In this document: positions 23,769 through 29,498 of the stretch, in pieces
How positions within the stretch are numbered: position 1 is the stretch's first letter
How the letters are laid out: every line of letters starts with the position of its first letter
NCBI GenBank assembly: GCA_038214135.1
Contig: JBBQSD010000069.1
Coordinates: 1 to 29,498 of the forward strand
Direction of reading: 5' to 3'
Source of the DNA: JANLSE01 sp038214135
Lineage (GTDB): Bacteria; Chloroflexota; Chloroflexia; Chloroflexales; Roseiflexaceae
DNA: 29,498 nucleotides
Program-made: the position numbers and the translations under genes
Notes under the pieces: generated by a model
Database searches by the model: none
What the model was told of the DNA's origin: nothing
Seen by the model: only the letters and a program-made list of their open reading frames with translations

Positions 23769-24548
23769 ATGGGAGAACTCGATGGCCGTGTCGCACTCAT
23801 AACGGGTGGCGGCCGTGGAATTGGCCTTGCGATCACACGGGCGTTTGCTGCGGCTGGTGCGGCTGTAGCGATAACAGGCCGTAGTGCGGATGTTCTGGCA
23901 GATGCGTGTGCGGCGATCACAGCAAATGGTGGGGTTGCCATCGCAGTTCCAGGCGATGTTACCGATCCAGAAGCGGTAAAATCCGCCTTTGGCATGGTTC
24001 GATCAACGCTTGGCCCTATCGATATTCTGGTGAATAACGCTGGCGTCACGGCCAGTATGAAGTTTGCTGAAACCGACGATGCGACATGGGATCGGATTAT
24101 GCGGGTGAATGTCACTGGCCCCTTCTATACATGTCGGGAGGCTGTCCCGGATATGTTGGCGCGGGGATGGGGTCGAATTATTAATATTGCTTCGATTGCG
24201 GGATTGCAAGGGTTGCCATTCTCTGCGCCATATAGCGCATCCAAACATGCACTGCTTGGATTAACCCGTTCGCTGGCATTGGAATTGGGCCGCAATGGGA
24301 TCACAGCAAATGCCCTCTGCCCTGGGTGGGTCGAAACAGACATGCTCCACGAGGCGATTCGGGCAATTGTGGCAAGAACTGGCCGTAGCGCGCAGCAAGC
24401 GCGTACAAATATTCTGTACCTTTCCGGCCAAAAACGCGCTATTACGCCAGAAGAGGTCGCGGCGGCGGCGTTACGGTTGGTTGGCCCCGAATCGGATACG
24501 ATCAATGGTGAGGCGATTACGATAGATGCCCTTCCATCCGCAGGCTGA
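23769..24548 (+). CDS. Short-chain dehydrogenase/reductase, FabG/3-hydroxyacyl type
   Basis: The 259-residue NAD(P)-dependent enzyme has the complete classical SDR set: TGGGRGIG (12-19), NNAG (89-92), Asn114, Ser142, Tyr155 and Lys159 (YSASK). Segments such as VNVTGPFYTCREAVPDM, SLALELGRNGITANALCPGWVETDM and the ending INGEAITIDA fit the FabG-like group acting on 3-oxoacyl or 3-hydroxyacyl substrates; the true substrate is unknown. GAGGGG 9 bases before the ATG sets the start. The last residues (PSAG) and the stop codon TGA are encoded by a dispersed palindrome (24538-24557), which suggests the original C-terminus was changed when the repeat arrived. Confidence 0.9.
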   Translation: MGELDGRVALITGGGRGIGLAITRAFAAAGAAVAITGRSADVLADACAAITANGGVAIAVPGDVTDPEAVKSAFGMVRSTLGPIDILVNNAGVTASMKFAETDDATWDRIMRVNVTGPFYTCREAVPDMLARGWGRIINIASIAGLQGLPFSAPYSASKHALLGLTRSLALELGRNGITANALCPGWVETDMLHEAIRAIVARTGRSAQQARTNILYLSGQKRAITPEEVAAAALRLVGPESDTINGEAITIDALPSAG

Positions 24549-24557
24549 AGCCTGCGG
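24538..24557. repeat. Palindrome CCGCAGGCTGAAGCCTGCGG overlapping an SDR stop codon
   Basis: Perfect 9-base arms around GA. The SDR gene's TGA (24546-24548) lies at the centre. It also forms a hairpin in RNA at the end of the transcript, though no T-run follows. Confidence 0.88.
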
Positions 24558-24614
24558 CCAAGGGACGATAACCTAATGAAATTTGACAATCAAACTCGGT
24601 CGTGGTTTTGGATT

Positions 24615-24653
24615 GCGGCAGCCATGCTGCCGCCGCGCAAGCATGGCTTGCGC
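24615..24653. repeat. Twin perfect hairpins one base apart
   Basis: GCGGCAGC-CAT-GCTGCCGC (24615-24633) and GCGCAAGC-ATG-GCTTGCGC (24635-24653) each have perfect 8-base arms. Their loops, CAT and ATG, are complementary to each other. They lie in the leader of purL, about 110 bases before its start. Confidence 0.9.
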
Positions 24654-24763
24654 ACGCCACATCGACCACAGCATGTTACGGGTTTTGGTATCAAAAACTA
24701 TGGGCTGCGTGGCTTCTTTTACATTCCATTATTTCTGGCAATCTAGAGGAGCAACACGATACA

Positions 24764-27778
<3,015 letters not shown>

Positions 27779-27790
27779 ATATAGAGGACT

Positions 27791-28624
27791 ATGGCGATGA
27801 CACTACCACCAGAAAGCGCACCGAACACGGTTATGGACCCCGAACTATTTGCAGTCTATATTGAGCGGCGGCTCTCGCTCAACGATAACGAAATCCAGTT
27901 AATTGATCGCGACGGGATGGAGTTGCGGCTGTTGGTTCGTGAGCTTGAAGTAACGGTCGATCTGAATACTTATTATCGGGCATATGTTCAGAAGCCAACA
28001 CAGATCGATGCAGTTTCACAGACGCTGGTGCGGGTGTTGCTTGGCGAAATGCCAACAGAAACAGAAACGGACTTCGAGTCGCTGGCGGATCGGGTGAGCC
28101 TAATGCTCAAACCGATTGAATTGCTGGTTGAGGTGCGCGAACGAAACCTGCCAATGCTTGTCTATCGTGAGTTTCTGGCGAACCTGATCATTGTGTATAC
28201 AATCGATGAGGAGCGCAGTGTCGCATTCATCAATGAGGATCATCTGGATCGCTGGGGCATTGGCGAACAGGATCTGCACGCACGAGCGTTGGTCAATCTC
28301 CAGCGACAGACAACCGAGGCGCGTTTTACGACCACCGGGCATGGCGAGCAGCGCATCTTTGTGTTCAGCACTGGTGATGGGTATGATGCAACCAGGTTAC
28401 TATTGACGGATATGCTTACACAATGGGCCAGGGTTGTGCCAGGCCACCTGGTAATTGGCATCCCGAATCGGGATTTCCTGATCGCGTTTAGTGATGCAGA
28501 CCCGGATATTCTAGGGGCGATTGCCCATCAGGTTCAGGTCGATTCGGTTCAGCAAGCCTATGGCCTGACGGATCAACTGTTTACACTCGAAAAAGGCCAG
28601 GTGCGCGAGTATGAATGGGAGTAG
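27791..28624 (+). CDS. DUF1444 family protein
   Basis: The 277-residue soluble protein fits DUF1444 (PF07285, YtpP-type), whose function is not established. Recognisable parts are LPMLVYREFLANLIIVYTID, a conserved centre found in the family, and the following VAFINEDHLDRWGI. The C-terminal half is beta-rich (HLVIGIPNRDFLIAFSD). There are no membrane segments or signal peptide. It begins 12 bases after the purL stop codon, so the two are probably cotranscribed. AGAGG at 27783-27787 is 3 bases from the first ATG (27791) and 9 bases from a second (27797), so the true start may be the latter. Confidence 0.8.
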   Translation: MAMTLPPESAPNTVMDPELFAVYIERRLSLNDNEIQLIDRDGMELRLLVRELEVTVDLNTYYRAYVQKPTQIDAVSQTLVRVLLGEMPTETETDFESLADRVSLMLKPIELLVEVRERNLPMLVYREFLANLIIVYTIDEERSVAFINEDHLDRWGIGEQDLHARALVNLQRQTTEARFTTTGHGEQRIFVFSTGDGYDATRLLLTDMLTQWARVVPGHLVIGIPNRDFLIAFSDADPDILGAIAHQVQVDSVQQAYGLTDQLFTLEKGQVREYEWE

Positions 28625-28632
28625 GACACCAG

Positions 28633-28660
28633 CCATCAGCCGTCAGCTCTCAGCCGTCAG
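28633..28660 (+). repeat. Four tandem heptamers of the NNNTCAG pattern
   Basis: CCATCAG, CCGTCAG, CTCTCAG and CCGTCAG follow one another without gaps, starting 8 bases after the DUF1444 stop codon. They differ in the first three bases but all end in TCAG, like GAGTCAG elsewhere. Confidence 0.85.
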
Positions 28661-28732
28661 CTTTTGGTGCATATGCAAACACCTACACAAACGAGAAAGT
28701 TTATCATCAGGACATAGAGTCGCACGTAGGGA

Positions 28733-28749
28733 GCTGAAAGCTGAAAGCT
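28733..28749 (-). repeat. GCTGAAAGCTGAAAGCT, two heptamers in inverse orientation
   Basis: On the minus strand this reads CTTTCAG-CTTTCAG, again NNNTCAG with a 7-base period. Together with 28633-28660 it brackets the gap between the DUF1444 gene and the membrane protein gene. Confidence 0.8.
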
Positions 28750-28766
28750 AGTAGCGCAGGAGCATA

Positions 28767-29498
28767 ATGGAGATCGGCGTTATTATTCTGACGGTAGGAG
28801 CCTTTGGGTTGGCGATCTACCAAGGCGTTCGTGAGCGCACCGCGTTATATGTTGTCGCACTATTGGCAGGGCAGTTGAGCACACTGCCATCGCCGTTCTG
28901 GCAATGGCTGTATCGCTTTAGCTATGGGATCAGCGGGCCGGCACTGCTGAAGCTCGTCGATCACCCATTGCCACGAATTGTGGCGCTCGCGGGCTGGACC
29001 GCCCTGCTGCCGCCATTGCTGATCATTGCGCTATCGCATCGGCGGGCATGGTTCACAAGCTACCCAATGGCGCTGCTGTTGTTCACCCTGTTTCTGATGT
29101 ACCAGATTGTGATTGAGGTGGTGGGAACACAGGCCGGTTGGTGGCGCTACGAAGGCCCACTCCTGCCGCTACGAATATCGGGCATTATATTGGCCGCACT
29201 CATGAACGCGCTAGTGTCGTTAGGGGTGCTGGCGGCACTCCAGGTGACGCGCCATTATGCGCTTGGCAGCCTACTATTGTTTTTGTTGCCGGTGCCGCTG
29301 TTGCTACGGCTCTTGGTGCATGGATTGCTTGGCGCACCCATATTCACGGTCTTGCTGATCCGCACCTATATGCCCGAATTGGCAACCGAATCGTGGGCCG
29401 ATCTGATTGGTGTGGCAGGGACGCTGGCATTATTAGGGTGGGGTGTGCATGTTGTCGCAGGGACATTGGCGCGGCAGGGAGATCATGTGACAACGTGA
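28767..29498 (+). CDS. Polytopic membrane protein of unknown function
   Basis: The 243-residue protein is strongly hydrophobic, with seven to eight predicted membrane helices (starting VIILTVGAFGLAIYQGVRE, then LYVVALLAGQL, VALAGWTALLPPLLIIAL, MALLLFTLFLMYQIVIEVVG and so on). The loop GTQAGWWRYEGP between two helices is the only distinctive motif and may mark an enzyme-like or pigment-lipid membrane family, but I cannot name one. AGGAG lies 4-5 bases before the ATG. It stops exactly at the window edge (TGA 29496-29498). No neighbour hints at function. Confidence 0.75.
   Translation: MEIGVIILTVGAFGLAIYQGVRERTALYVVALLAGQLSTLPSPFWQWLYRFSYGISGPALLKLVDHPLPRIVALAGWTALLPPLLIIALSHRRAWFTSYPMALLLFTLFLMYQIVIEVVGTQAGWWRYEGPLLPLRISGIILAALMNALVSLGVLAALQVTRHYALGSLLLFLLPVPLLLRLLVHGLLGAPIFTVLLIRTYMPELATESWADLIGVAGTLALLGWGVHVVAGTLARQGDHVTT

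Noticed and set aside
24602..24763. A 54-residue N-terminal extension of PurL
   Set aside because: It translates hairpin repeats and has no match to PurL or PurS; a ribosome-binding site precedes the later ATG.

Overview
The window looks like chromosomal DNA from a filamentous member of the Chloroflexota (Chloroflexia). I infer this from an auracyanin-like lipoprotein cupredoxin, a CHAT protease joined to TPR and formylglycine-enzyme-like domains, a TPR/MshEN-like regulator, a long PurL with a PurS-like front end, and many short palindromic and heptameric repeats between genes. No marker gene proves the assignment. I see no rRNA, tRNA, CRISPR array, prophage or intact insertion sequence.

Layout. 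1-140: tail of a truncated gene. 153-2114 (-): YjhG/YagF-type sugar-acid dehydratase. 2262-2846 (+): secreted CAP/SCP protein with a visible promoter. 3039-4938 (-): membrane protein with an HNH-like zinc tail, then an MFS exporter. 5159-6716 (+): membrane-anchored beta-helix-like protein, then an SDR. 6761-10401 (-): GT39-like and GT2 membrane glycosyltransferases coupled by an ATGA overlap. 10402-10955: AT-rich gap. 10956-12146 (-): AlaX-type alanyl-tRNA editing protein. 12223-12687 (-): auracyanin-like protein with promoter and terminator. 12823-13830 (-): TerC/Alx under a yybP-ykoY manganese riboswitch and a strong promoter. 14083-16246 (-): glutamate formimidoyltransferase, a coupled unknown gene and a PH-domain membrane protein. 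16375-18354 (+): orphan histidine kinase. 18518-19020 (-): VapBC-like pair whose toxin has lost its middle. 19021-19545: repeat-rich gap. 19546-23228 (-): TPR/MshEN-like protein followed by CHAT-TPR-FGE. 23339-23551 (-): small zinc protein. 23769-24548 (+): second SDR. 24764-28624 (+): purL and a DUF1444 protein. 28767-29498 (+): polytopic membrane protein.

Most genes are housekeeping or stand alone. The units that appear to work together are the GT39/GT2 pair (probably glycan or glycolipid assembly), the riboswitch with TerC (Mn2+ homeostasis), the vapB/vapC remnant, and the TPR/MshEN plus CHAT-FGE pair (a possible signal-gated protease).

The most unusual signal is the repeat landscape. There are three palindrome families and a heptamer family with the pattern NNNTCAG. 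They lie directly against gene ends, and in several cases they supply the stop codon. One heptamer array and one GTCACC-type inverted repeat are inserted in frame inside purL.
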